From the NCBI GenBank assembly GCA_016647705.1, contig CM028326.1, forward strand, positions 22,273,901 to 22,337,900: 64,000 nt of DNA. The letters are read 5' to 3'. The first letter of the stretch is position 1, and every line of letters starts with the position of its first letter. This document shows positions 1-10,538 of this stretch, one piece after another. Under the pieces are notes generated by a model. The model worked only from the letters and a program-made list of their open reading frames with translations. It searched no databases and was not told the DNA's origin. The translations under genes were made by a program, and so were the position numbers. This DNA is from Eucommia ulmoides. Lineage: Eukaryota > Streptophyta > Magnoliopsida > Garryales > Eucommiaceae.

Positions 1-229
1 GTAGTGAGTGATTAAACGTTTTTTTTTTTTTTTTTTTTTTTGTAGTTTGTTATGAAATAGTTGTTTTTGTATAGTCGCTAAATATTTTGAGTTGGTAAAG
101 TATCTAAATCTTTTTCTTTTAAAAAATCAAGATCAGTAAATAGTTTATAGAAACATGTGGTTTGTTGGGTGACATTAAGTCGACATCACACCTGGTCTCG
201 GACATTGAGGCCCGGGGTGGGGTGTGACA
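1..229 (+). mobile_element. 3' end of a Tekay-like LTR (fragment)
   Basis: The last 60 bp (a GTCGACATCACACC-type segment through CCCGGGGTGGGGTGTGACA) match the terminal segment of the large LTRs ending at 7272 and 45453. It starts outside the window, so only the 3' end is visible. A T-run of about 22 bp sits at 19-41. No coding sequence is seen. Confidence 0.6.
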
Positions 230-924
230 GATACCACAATAATATCCCAAGTATTTTTCCTAAGTTTTGCAAGTATTGATCAATGAATTGGAAGCTAGGA
301 GTATCGTGGATTTTTCCACAATATCAACTACTTAAAGAAATTTAAAAGATCCATTGAATTTGTAAAATAGAATTTCAAAGGGAAAAAATAAAATTTTCAA
401 ATCTTTTCGAAACAAGTGTCATAAATCCCTCAAAAGATATATTTCACTTCTCCAAATAAGTATAATTAAAATGATATACTAAATTATTCAAATATGTAAA
501 AAATTAATATAATTGAAATAAATTACTAAAATTATATTGTTAAAATTATATTATTAAAATAGTTTTATAAAATTATTAAAATAAAAATTATATTAGTAGG
601 TCTATTTTCACATTTTCTATTATTAAAATTTAATGGATTTTAAAATTTCTGCGTACAAATACTTGTCTATCAAAGCAAATAAATTAAGAATGCAAGCTTC
701 TAATTGTACACCATTTTTCACTATTCATACACTCTTTCAAAAAAATAAATAAAAATTATTTATTTAAATTTATATAATTAAAATAATATTACTAAAATTA
801 TGTTGTTAAAATACGTTTATTAAATTACTAAAATAAAAATGAGATTTTGTATTATTTAACCCTTGTTTATGAGTTATTTTAAGAAAAAAAAATATTTTTA
901 AATAGTTATGTTGTAATTTAGTCT
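230..924. other. AT-rich interval with a duplicated segment
   Basis: No gene is recognised here. Two AT-rich blocks (about 500-600 and 765-845) share strings such as ATTACTAAAATTAT, GTTAAAATA and AAATTACTAAAATAAAAAT. They look like a diverged duplication about 260 bp apart. The rest is plain AT-rich sequence. Confidence 0.4.
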
Positions 925-2690
925 GTTGACCCTAGATGTTTTGATGGACAATTGAACGTTGATGTTTTATAAAATTAATGTGATTATTGAGTGATTTCAT
1001 ATTAGAGTTTCGTTTGTTTAAAAGAAAAAAGCTTGCATTATAAAAGATATTGATCGTTTGAGATTTGCAAGACAATATTTTATAAAAAAATTCAAGATGG
1101 TTGCAAACGAAGACGTTGAAGAATTTTGGAGCATTGAAGATTTTTTTTCGTATTCTTAGGTGAAATTCAATACCTTTATGCTTTTAATGCAACTCGACTA
1201 TGATTACGCACAATACATAAAATTGAGTGTTCTTATGCATACCATGGTAAGAAGTGATAAATTTAAAATTCTAAATGATATTCATGAAGTGTTAAATTGA
1301 GAAAAAGTTTTAAAATATAAAATGAGAAAGTTTTGGTCAATTTGGTTAACTGACGAAAATGATAAGTCGACTAACAAGAACATTATCTTGAAAGAAAATG
1401 TAAAAGGGAGCTACTGGCCAGATTGGTTGACCAACATAAGGCTCGGTAAACTAAAGGAAGCTACAACGGTTGGAATTTTGACCATTGCAAAGGGGCCGGT
1501 TGACAGATTGTAACAGATTTAGTCTACTTTGACTGTCTTGATTTTCAAGATCTTCAACCCAAATCATATGGTTTTGAATGTTAAAAAATCTGATTTTTAA
1601 AGGGATTTGGGTATATTTCAATTGTTTATCAAATATTTTAAAAATCCTATTAATTGGTCCTTATATTAATTAATTCTACGAGTTGAATTGGTAAACTACT
1701 TTCTATATTTAAGACATTATCAAGGTAAATCAATCAAAAGATTAATCAGTTAATTCAAAGGAAATCAAGACTCGTATTGAAAATCAATTTAAGGTATACA
1801 CACCAATGGCTCCCAAGGATGAACCAAGTATTTCAAATTTCCTAAAGTATAAATATGTCAATTTTGTTAGGGAAACAAATGCATCGTATTTTTCTACTAA
1901 TTAGCTTTATTGATTGTGTGTGTTAATTTAATGTGACAAAATTATTTTTAAATAAATATTTATACAGATCAAATTGAGAAATGAATGAGGCTAAGTAAAA
2001 CAAAATGTTCAAAAACAGGTTAAGTCGGTCGACCGACAAGTATTCGGTCAACTGAAAATAGGTGATTAGTAAGGTTACGATTTTTTGGAAAGAAAGTCAA
2101 CCGACTATATATCGGTCAACCGACCATCATCGGGTTAAAATAAACATACTAGGATTTTCTCATCATTTTGGCCTCTCTTTTCGTATTCTCTCCGAGTCTC
2201 TAAGTGTAAAATCCCTCCATAATCATAATTCTTTGAGAAATTCTTATTCCAAATGCTAGATCTAGTGAATGTTGTGAAGATTGAAGAAGGATTTCACTAT
2301 TTTGGAAGAAGATCGTTTGGTTTGAAGAAGGCTCTACAATCTCATGGTTTCGCTCTCTCAATCTCACTATATTTCGGTAAGACTAAGATATATTCCTTGA
2401 TTTCTTGTATTCTTCGCTAAACTTTCATCTTTATACACTAGGAATTTTGAAATCGTTCTACTGGCATTAAATCTTTGGGGTAGTTAAAACAAATCCTTTT
2501 ATAGGAAAATATTCTTAAGTCTTGCAAATCAAGTTAAGTATCAAAACGATTTTTGGAGAAGGAAAATGGTATAGGCTAGAGCTATAGATTTTAATGAACT
2601 TTCATCTTGAGGAATTGATATATTATCAAAATTCAAGAAGTTGGGATGGAATAAATTTCTTGTTAAAAATAAGAAATGTTTTAGTTAGTA
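925..2690 (+). mobile_element. 5' LTR of an old SIRE-like copia element (F)
   Basis: It begins TGTTGACCCTAGATGTTTTG, which matches the start of another LTR at 55624 (TGTTAATCCTAGATATTTT) and resembles the D LTR start at 49941. Its interior carries several GGTCGACCGA-like motifs (about 2020-2130) that also occur in the D 3' LTR (50450-50590). The 3' boundary is unclear: I see no terminal CA followed by a primer-binding site, and gag-pol is missing, so the 5' half of F is probably truncated. Confidence 0.5.
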
Positions 2691-2713
2691 GGTAAAATTA
2701 TTTTATTGTCATT

Positions 2714-3536
2714 TTCATATTATCGGGGAACAAATTTGTTTATATGTAAATGGATCTAAAATTGAAATATGTCTTAATGAGTTCGTCACTATTTTAAAGA
2801 TAAAAAGAGTAACGGTTGTCTCTAAGAACTTCCCGTCATGGATTCAACAAAATATGGATATTGAACAATTGCGTACGGAATTGGGACTTGTTGACTTTAG
2901 GGAATCTTCGTTAAAGCTTGAAAAACGTCTTTATCATTACATCATCATTTATAATATTATTCCTAGTGGAAGTCATTTCTCTATGGTGACCGATGTTGAT
3001 GCGTATATGTCGAATGTTGTTATAAAGAGGACAATATTGATCTCTCATCCTTAATGCTTGAGCACAAGTAATACCAACTAAATGTTTAGTCTCGTGTTCT
3101 ATCGTAGGGTGATATGATATGTTATCTTCTTCAAAGTTTATAAGTTCCAATCGATGATGCATGAGCAAAGTATTATATAAAGGATACAATTGTTCTCAGT
3201 ATGAATACTATTCAATCAATGGGTTATCGTCAAGAAGAAGACAATGAAGTTGAAAATGGTGTGATTATTCTTAATGATAAAGAAGATGCCAAGAATTTAG
3301 TCAAGATCAGTAAAAATATTGATCAAATAGTGGAGCAATTTGATAACTTTCAACATTTTATGCAAGTAATGGATATGAAGCTTCAAGAATTGTCAAGCAA
3401 AGTTGATAATGCATTGACCAGAGTGAAACAAATATGTGACTTGATTCAGAATCATCCAAATCTTTGTTCTTCAGTTGATCCATCCAACACGTTTAAAACT
3501 CCTTCACCTCTTCCTTATGATTTTTTCGTTGGTTAA
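2714..3536 (+). pseudogene. Env-like/accessory ORF of copia element F (broken)
   Basis: Two frames together give a recognisable accessory protein. The first part (about 2770-3190, with stops) reads like the putative plant transposon domain (PF20167-like): hydrophobic lines such as LYHYIIIYNIIPSGSHF, then an AYMSNVVIK-like stretch. The second part, 3201-3536 (111 codons, open), is acidic and has a predicted coiled coil (IDQIVEQFDNFQHF then MDMKLQELSSKVDNAL). In SIRE-type elements such ORFs lie between pol and the 3' LTR, which suits its place just upstream of element D. No catalytic motif is visible. The family assignment is by pattern only and would need a profile search. Confidence 0.45.
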
Positions 3537-3817
3537 AATTTGTTGATCTCAAAACATGATCTAGAAATACGATGGTCTGCAATAATTAGGATTTGATATA
3601 GTTTGTGGATGATCTAGATGTTTTGGATATTGACTTATGATTTTGATCTTTTATGCTAAATCTCTCATTGTCTCAATAATGATCCATTTTCTTCAAATAT
3701 TATTTCTTTTAATGTGTTTATTAAAATTTATCTTTAAATCTAAAGTAAAAATATTAATGTTTTAACTTGGCTAAAAGTAATTTTTTTTTTTTTTGTGGTT
3801 TATTGAGAAATAGTTTT
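3537..3817 (+). other. Untranslated internal tail of element F
   Basis: Non-coding AT-rich DNA between the accessory ORF and the D insertion, with a T-run at about 3780-3794. It is interrupted by D at 3818 and appears to resume at 55206. The left TSD candidate is GTTTT (3813-3817). Confidence 0.35.
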
Positions 3818-4273
3818 TGTTGATCTTAATATTTTGATGAATAATTAAATGTTGATATTTTTGGTGGAACTAATGGTTTGATTAAGTGTTTCAGTTTATT
3901 AGTTCCAATGATGAAGATATGATAACAAGTAATGAATAGAAGCTAAAAGATAATGACAAAGATCACGAAGGATTAAGAGGTTGAAGAATTTGAAAGAGAG
4001 AAAGAAAGAAGAAAAGAAAAATAGAAGGAGAAGAAAAAAACTATAAATGTTATATTTTTTTTTGTTGTTGTATTGTTTTTTTTAATGTAGGGGTTACCTC
4101 CCCCCTCCCCAATCCCCCATTTCTGTTAATGAAATATAAATCATTTTACTTTTATTCAATACTTCATTATGTTGTCTTTCACTCATGCCAAAAAAATTAT
4201 TAATATTTTGCACGTTCTTTGTCTCGCCATATACACCCATGGTTCTCCTCTTGGGTAGTTCACTGGGCCAACA
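3818..4273 (+). repeat. 5' LTR of copia element D (456 bp, atypical)
   Basis: About 170 bp at the start matches the 3' LTR from 49941 closely, and the last 25 bp (GGGTAGTTCACTGGGCCAACA) match 55183-55205. The middle does not match and includes a C-rich stretch (4096-4122). Without its CACTA insert the 3' LTR is about 2.1 kb, so this LTR has lost or exchanged its centre. Confidence 0.7.
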
Positions 4274-4292
4274 ATTAGCATCAAAACTGGTT
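4274..4292 (+). promoter_or_regulatory. Primer-binding site of copia D (degenerate)
   Basis: ATTAGCATCAAAACTGG directly follows the LTR. It resembles the copia initiator-tRNA-Met site (TGGTATCAGAGC) with several changes. Confidence 0.5.
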
Positions 4293-4446
4293 TAGCTCGA
4301 CATATTTAGCTAACAAAGATCACATGGCGCACATAATTGGCACACTAGCTAAGGGGCAGTCTATGCACCGACCGCTGTTGTTTGCAGGTGAAAGTTATTC
4401 ATTCTGAAAAGATAGAATGATAGCCTTACTTTAGGTTACAAATTAT

Positions 4447-4602
4447 GATGTGTGCCTAGAAATCGAGGATGGTCCGTTTGTTCCTATGGAAAATGGAGCC
4501 GAGAAGAAGAAGAAACAACTAACTATTTCTGATAAGCAGAAACTCTCTATAAACTCTCAGGTTATTAACATTCTATTTTGCTCTTTAGATGCTAATGAAT
4601 AT
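4447..4602 (+). pseudogene. Gag of copia D, N-terminal part
   Basis: The reading frame from about 4447 gives CLEIEDGPFVPM, a basic stretch, then INILFCSLDANEY, which is the start of a copia gag (UBN2-like) domain. It stops at the insertion site of element A. The same frame resumes after A's second TSD copy at 45459 with SRVSGCKSIK, proving that the two pieces were one gene. It encodes the capsid precursor of the element. Confidence 0.75.
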
Positions 4603-4914
4603 TGTAAGACCCTAATTTTTGCATACGCATAACTTTAACTGCATTTTAGAACATTTAGAAAATAACGGGGTAGAATGTGTCATTTCTAATTTAATTTAAA
4701 ATTTTAGGGGTGAATTTATAATTTTAAGAATATTAAATATTGAATTGGGCTTAAATGGTAACTTAAATAAATTTAGGGGAGATTAATATAATTTGGGAAA
4801 AATTAATATATATATATATACACACACACATATAAAATGATTAGATAAAAAGAGAGAGAGAGAGAGAGAGAAAGGAAGAAGGAACACGTGGCATCAAGCC
4901 CGACTCTCTTTCTC

Positions 4915-4973
<59 letters not shown>

Positions 4974-6137
4974 ATCCATGCACACCCATTTTCAGGACAC
5001 CTCAAAAGAAGAAGAAATCAGAAAACGAGAGAAGTTGGTTGGTAGTGGTGAGTTCTGATCGTCGCTGTCTTGTCATCGGTGGAGAGGTGTGTGTGTGCGG
5101 TTCAGTCGACGGCGTGTGTGTGTGTTGTGGGTCGACGGTTGTGTGCGTGGGTGTGATCAGTGATTGTGTGTGTATGTATGGATCGTATGTGTGATCGTCG
5201 TGGGATTGTTGTCGTCCGTTCGACGATTGTGTGGGTGTGTATTCGGTAATTGTGGGTGTGTGTAAGTGGCCATCGTCCGGTCTGTGTAGGTGACCGACGT
5301 GTGTGTGTGTGGGTGTGTGTGTGTATGTTCTGATCGTTGAAGTATGTGTGTGTGTGTTCCTCCGTTTGTTCTGCCGTGTGCATGTGTGCGGGTTGATATG
5401 TGTGTGTGAGCGTCAGATGTGTGTGTATGATCGGTGATCGTTGCAGTTGCCGTCGGGGGTGTGGGAGTCATTTGGTCTATATGTGTGTGAGGGTTGTTGT
5501 GTGCATGTGATCGTCATTGTAGGTTGACGGTGTGTAGGTGGGTAATCGCTGCTCATGTGTATGTGCGTTGCCGACAGGTTAGAGAGAGAGAGCGCCGCGG
5601 CGGTGAGGTCCAGTGAGCAGAACCCAGAATAGAGAAAGAGGGCTGTCGTCGCGGCGGTGAGGTCCAATGATTGGAAAACAGAAAAGGAAGAAGAAAAGAG
5701 AAAGAAAAAAAAATAAAAAAAAAGAGAGAAAAAAAAATAAAAAAAAAGAGAGAAAAAAAAATAAAAATAAAAAAAAAATCTAAAATCCAATCTCTCAGCA
5801 GGCGGGAAATCCGGAACAGGTAAAAATTTCAGTTGATTATTATTTTCATTAAATTAAATTGTTAGCATTAAAATTTTTCGCAATCGTGATAACAATTTTT
5901 GAAATCGTTAATTTTAATAATCGCCGTACAATGAATATTAACATAACAAAATGAGAAAAATAATAATCTTGCATAATTAAATTCGGAAAATGGAAAATTA
6001 TGCCATTTAGGGTCATGCATTTCATATTAGGTTATTTTAAATAAAATATTAATTTAGACCCTATCGCTGTTAGGTTCACAGGTGCCAGCCTCCCGGTAGG
6101 TTTTGGACATCGGTATTTTTACAGTGTGGAAAACGAG

Positions 6138-7005
6138 GTGAGTGTAATGTCTTCTATGTAAATATACAAATTTTATTTTCGTATAAATTATGGAAAAATG
6201 TGTTTGTTAAAATTGGACGATTTTACTGCTTATGTAGATCAAGTAGATTTTTAAATGTAGATGGTGATTTTTATCCGACTATGCCATAGCTTTGATCCCG
6301 TCAGGAGGGTATGTCGTACGTGATGGTTTTGACCTGTTAGGAGGGCACATCCTGCAGGTGGTTGATTATTGTCATTGATCTATCAGGAGTGTTGGTCCTT
6401 CGGGTGGTTGATTATTATGACCTGTCAAGAGGGGATGTCCTGTATATGGTTGATTATTATGACCTGTCAGGAGAATTAGTCCTACAGGTGGTTGTTGATA
6501 TTATGACCTGTTAGGAGGATTAGTCTTGTAGGTGGTTGATTATTATGATCTGTCAGGAGGATTAGTCTTGCAGGTGGTTGATTAACCCATTAGGAGTGCA
6601 AATCCTGCGGATGACACCCCTACCATTGGGGATAATAAATGGACCTGGCACTGATAGTCATGTTAGATGACACAGTTGTACAGGTTATGGTACCGTTGTA
6701 ACTCCCGATCGTGAGGTAAAAGCGATTCTATGGCTAGTAGGAGAGTGGTGTGGGGTATTTTATTATATGACGAGATGTTTGGATTGATTGATTTAAAATG
6801 ACTGGGTTGGTTGATTTAAAATATTTGGATTGGATATTTTAAATATATTAGTTTATTTCATTGGTGACAGAGAAACTGGATTTCCATACGGTATGTAATT
6901 ATATATTATTGTATTTTGAAATGTGGTGTTTAATACTTATACTTGATCCATAAATTTGTTTTTATTATGAAGACAGTACATCGATAAAAATATTTTTGGT
7001 TTCAG
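6138..7005 (+). other. Intron-like conserved module in LTR of A (5' copy)
   Basis: It begins ACGAG|GTGAGTGTAATG, a near-consensus plant 5' splice site, and ends TTGGTTTCAG|GTGCC, a good 3' splice site. Just inside the ends are GTGTAATGTCTTC (from 6142) and GAAGACAGTACAT (6970-6982), inverted copies that could pair. The interior has eight hairpin units and a conserved box (6683-6717). Equivalent modules exist at 9452-10229, 44288-45109, 60253-61040 and, inverted, in B. Splicing is inferred, not shown. Confidence 0.5.
6294..6615 (+). repeat. Hairpin minisatellite in the LTR of A
   Basis: Eight units spaced about 35-47 bp apart (starting near 6296, 6331, 6378, 6419, 6461, 6504, 6547, 6585) follow GACCTGTCAGGAGG, a short loop, then CCTGCAGGTGG, mostly followed by TTGATTATTAT. 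CCTG and CAGG ends of each unit can pair. Related units occur in K, in A's 3' LTR (44450-44720), in B (34225-34500, minus) and in H (60418-60525). Confidence 0.7.
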
Positions 7006-7132
7006 GTGCCGCAGCTAGAAAGGGGTCCACTATTGGTACTAGGTAGAGTCCGGAGGTAGTGTCATTTTGGGAGTGGGCCGGTCAGTGGCGAATCGTGGAA
7101 GGTTCAACATTTTTTGGTACAACAAAAATCCT

Positions 7133-7187
<55 letters not shown>

Positions 7188-7272
7188 TGTATATTTGATT
7201 GATTGGGCAGGTAGCGTCATGCCGATGTCACGCCCAGCCTCGGGCGATGGGGGGCCCAGGGTGGGGTGTGAC

Positions 7273-7434
7273 TTCTAATAATTAAATATATTATTAAATT
7301 CGAATTAAGTTAAGGGTAAAAATGTCTTTGTATCTTTATTTATTCCGGAAAGGGGTTCTCGCGGTAATTGCTATATATAGGGGGATGTCGGTGGAACTTT
7401 AAAAAAAATCAGAGGGTGTCTATGGTATTAACCC
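7273..7434. other. Unassigned sequence after the LTR of A
   Basis: AT-rich at first, then a GC-richer stretch. I see no primer-binding site, which would be expected here in an intact Tekay element, and no coding sequence. Confidence 0.3.
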
Positions 7435-7920
7435 GGTCCCAAGGTATAGACCTAAGTCCTTGCTAAGGTTTATAACCATTTTTCTACTAATATTGCGGGC
7501 AACAAAGTTTGGGATGTTTGGTGAAATGCAAATCTTGGATTTTCCTAGATTCTTTTTTAGCCCAGATTTTCTAGAGAAGGCCTCCATAACCCTAACGATG
7601 GTCTCTTATTTCTTGTTACCAATCTTAGTAAAAAGTAAAATATCAGCAACGAAGAAGATGTGGGTCAAGAACGGGCCAGTTCTAGCAACTTTTAAACCCG
7701 TCCAATTACCTTTCTCCACTTTTCTTATAATAGAGTGAGATAGTCTCTCGATAAACAGAATAAATAGGTACGGTGATAGGGGTGACCTTTTTTGAGACCT
7801 TTAGGAGGGGTGAACTCCACAAGGGGTTCCCTATTCCAAAAGACTTTAAAAGAGACATCCTGACACAACTAATCACAAGTTCAATCCATGCTTTAAGAAT
7901 GTTAAAGAAGTTAAAAGTTT
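7435..7920 (-). pseudogene. LINE reverse-transcriptase fragment
   Basis: Read on the minus strand, this gives a non-LTR RT segment: LSPYLFILFIERLSH, then a TGLKVARTGP-like stretch, HIFFVADILLF (the FADD catalytic block, with its second aspartate changed to isoleucine), and FSRKSGLKKNLGKSKI. At least one stop and one frameshift are present. It is a second LINE copy, unlike the longer one at 10539-18082, and both ends are cut. Confidence 0.65.
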
Positions 7921-7924
7921 CCTC

Positions 7925-8640
7925 TAGTATTTTCGTGGGCTGGGTTCAACCTCCTAAACTACATGTGCTTTGATCTTCTAAACTAACTGTGCTCGGTTAT
8001 CTTGATACCAAGCCTTCCCCATGACTTTTCCTAGCTCAGGGATGCAATTCTCACCCAGCATTTAGAGCTAGGGGATCTCCGCCATGAGTACCACGTGTTA
8101 TCTGACCAGGGACCTCCGAGTTGTGATCTTCTATACAACCAAGGAAGACTACAGTATTTTCATGGGTTGGGTTCAACCTCCTAAACTACTTTGGCCAGCC
8201 CATGAGCTCATCCGAATATGCCGAAATACCAGGCCCAAAGGCCTAATCCCCTCACACGTCTCTCCATTGGCCACGCGTTGGGTTATCATAATTAACTGTG
8301 CTTAGGGCCCTAATATTATTGAGCTAATTGTGCTCCTTGTCTATATATACTCTGGCATTCAATGCCCTCAGGTACTACTCAACTTTACAATTGAAGCACA
8401 ATATAACATTTTCCACCGAGCTCTTACTCTTATGCCAAAGGGACTTCACCGGGCACAATCCAAGTGGGTCTTTGTGTAGGTACCAGCTTGAACCTTAGGA
8501 TTTAGCCATTGAAAAAGTTAGCTATTGACCTTGACCGCTCAGAGAACTTCGAACTTCGAACTCAAGACCTCCACCTCAGCAAGAATTTTCCATGTGTATT
8601 TTGACTAGACAAATTGGAAGTGTTAACCATTTTTAGACAC
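7925..8640 (+). mobile_element. Tat-like LTR fragment
   Basis: The segment 8395-8500 (CTTACTCTTATGCC, GGGACTTCACCGGG, GTGGGTCTTTGTG) matches the U5 layout of the Tat LTR of element J (23095-23155). A 28-bp phrase (GGGTTCAACCTCCTAAAC with flanks) occurs twice, near 7940 and 8165. No primer-binding site follows. Boundaries are approximate. Confidence 0.45.
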
Positions 8641-8950
8641 TAACAATGTGAATGTGTATATGTTCGATAAAGGTGAAACATGTACCAAAAAATGCAAAAA
8701 AATAAAAATGAAATATTAAAAATGGGACTTTTGATGTGGTTGAATTGCTACAAAAGAGAAAAAATATTGTTTTTTACTATTATTTGTTGTGGTTCAACCA
8801 TAGATTTTTTTTTTACTATTTGTTGCGGTTCAACCATAGAAAATAAATAAATAACAAATGCTATTTATTGCGGTTGAACTGCAACAAATAAACATAGTAG
8901 AGTTTTATTTTATTTATTTTTTTTGGGGGGGGGGGGGGGGGGGAGGGGGT
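8641..8950. repeat. Subterminal-repeat-like DNA with a G-run
   Basis: Motifs ATTTGTTGTGGTTCAACC, TTTGTTGCGGTTCAACC and the inverted TTGCGGTTGAACTGCAACAAAT repeat within 8735-8895. This is the style of CACTA subterminal repeats, but no CACTA terminus is seen. A run of about 19 G, then A and five G, follows at 8925-8949. Related motifs appear at 18285-18415. Confidence 0.4.
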
Positions 8951-8987
8951 GCTAGATGAGGCACGAAAACAACAGAGAGAAAGAAAT

Positions 8988-9172
8988 CGCGTGATCGCTT
9001 AGGCGGTGGGAGATCGCTTAGGCGGTGGGAGATCGCTTAGGCGGTAAAAGAATAGAGAGGAAGAAATCGCATGATCGCTTAGGCGGTGGAGGATCGCTTA
9101 GGCGGTAAAACAACAGAGAGCAAGAAATCGCCAATTCGCCTTGGCGGTGTATATCCGCTTAGGCGGTGGGGA
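8988..9172 (+). repeat. ATCGCTTAGGCGGTGG box array in LTR K
   Basis: Six to seven copies of a half-palindromic ATCGCTTAGGCGGTGG-like box, some followed by AAAACAACAGAGAG. The same box type, as CACCGCCTAGGCGGTG, occurs in the Athila-like element C and as GGCGGTGAGG in A. Confidence 0.65.
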
Positions 9173-9451
9173 GTAGAAGCATATTCTAGGGGAAATTCAA
9201 AGAAAATTGACAATCGTTCTGAAGTAAGTAACGTCTCTTATTAGTTTTTATGATTCACTGAATTAGTTTTATAGCCTTAACATATCAAATGACAAAATGT
9301 GGGGTGGGAAGTTAATAAACATAGGGTTTGTATCACACGATTAGGTTGTTTTTTGCTACACTATTAATTTAGGTCCTGTCACAAGTAGGTTTACAATTTT
9401 CGGAGACTTAGTAGCTGGGAGTTAAGAGAGCTTGCAAGTACAAATTTTCAG

Positions 9452-10229
9452 GTGAGTGTACTGTCTTCTTACAAAATTATTTTTCTATATGTCGACCTAA
9501 ATGTTTACTTAAACTGCATGATTTTATAAATGTGGTGGATCGAGCAGGTTTTGTGTGAGTTGGTAAGAAGAATTTTCGTGGAATTGTTAGGGTTTTAAAA
9601 AGAAGGATATTATAAATAATTTTGTTGGTAGTTGACGGTAATTGAATTGACGATGGTGTTGTTGTTGGTTGATTTGTGTTGTTGGTTAGACTATGCCATA
9701 GTTTATGTCCTGTCCGGAGGGTGGTCCGGCAGGTGGTGATTCATATTATGGTCTGTCCGAAGGATGGTCCGGCGGATGGATATTTGTTATGGTGATTGAT
9801 ATAATTGGTGACTTATATTATTGGCCTCCGGAGACGTCCGGTAGGCGGTGATCTGTGCAGTTAGGTCCTCTAGGAAGGCATATCCTACGGATGGTTACGG
9901 TACCGTTGCAACTCCCGATCGTGAGGTTAAAACGATCACTATGGTTTAGTCGGTGTGTATGTGGGTGATAGGTAAACTTGAAATGGGGTGTTTTTACTAA
10001 GATTGGTGATTTATTGCATATAATGATTGATATGGTTTTACACTGAATGGATTGGAGAGATATATAATTATATAATTGTTTATTTATTTTCACTGTTTAT
10101 TTTAAAGAAGAGGTGTTTGTATTATGGTATTCGTATAATTACACTTGATCCTTTTTAGAAAGATATTGCGAATGTATTATTATTTCGAAAATATGTTTTA
10201 AAATTACTAAGAAGGCAGTACACTCGCAG
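9452..10229 (+). other. Intron-like conserved module in LTR K
   Basis: Donor-like TTTCAG|GTGAGTGTACTG at 9452, inverted arms GTGTACTGTCTTC (9456-9468) and GAAGGCAGTACAC (10211-10223), acceptor-like CTCGCAG|GTGC ending 10229. Internal hairpin units lie at 9705-9860 and the conserved box at 9893-9926. Length 778 bp. Confidence 0.5.
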
Positions 10230-10538
10230 GTGCTGTAGATAAACGTTCGTCCCCTACTGGCAGTAGGTCGATTCCTGAAGGGCCGTAGCGGGGAGTATCT
10301 CGATAGGGATTCTTTTTGCTTTTGGTTGTATATGTTGGTTAGTAAAAATGAACTAGTACTGTTGTTGTAAGATCAAGGGAGTTCCAATGGAAGGGGGTAT
10401 ATGTATTTTTGTTGGCTATAGTAAATAATATTCTCTTTTTGTGTAAGATATTTTAATTAGTGTTAGTCATTGTTCAGAGGAGTTGTATTGTTGTCACACC
10501 GGACCACGAATGTTGGGAAACCGGGGTGGGTTGTGACA

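Larger units (their letters stand above)
4603..7272 (+). repeat. 5' LTR of Tekay element A (about 2.67 kb)
   Basis: It starts TGTAAGACCCTAAT and matches the 3' LTR start at 33005. It holds (TA)n and (GA)n tracts (4803-4872, 4917-4961), a GT-rich segment (5086-5570) that produces meaningless minus-strand ORFs, GGCGG boxes (5590-5670), the intron-like module (6138-7005) and an (AT)n tract (7139-7184). It ends GGGGTGTGAC at 7272. The final A and the expected primer-binding site are absent, so the junction with the interior is a deletion or recombination scar. Confidence 0.85.
8951..10538 (+). mobile_element. Tekay-like LTR K (5' truncated)
   Basis: It ends CCGGGGTGGGTTGTGACA at 10538 and contains the same ordered landmarks as the A LTR: GGCGG boxes (8990-9170), the splice-donor-like site (9452), hairpin units, a CCCGATCGTGAGG box, the acceptor-like site (10229), then CCCCTACTGGCAGTAGG. 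It is a distinct, more diverged subfamily. The 5' start cannot be fixed because the G-run abuts it. Confidence 0.65.

Noticed and set aside
5102-5790. Several minus-strand ORFs rich in His and Thr or in Phe
   Set aside because: They read GT-, GA- and AAAT-type low-complexity DNA of an LTR; parallel ORFs at 42572-42904 and 43342-43643 arise in the other LTR copies for the same reason.
4603-7272. Solo LTR unrelated to the pol at 29507
   Set aside because: The AATAT duplication and the restored copia gag frame pair it with the LTR ending at 45453.
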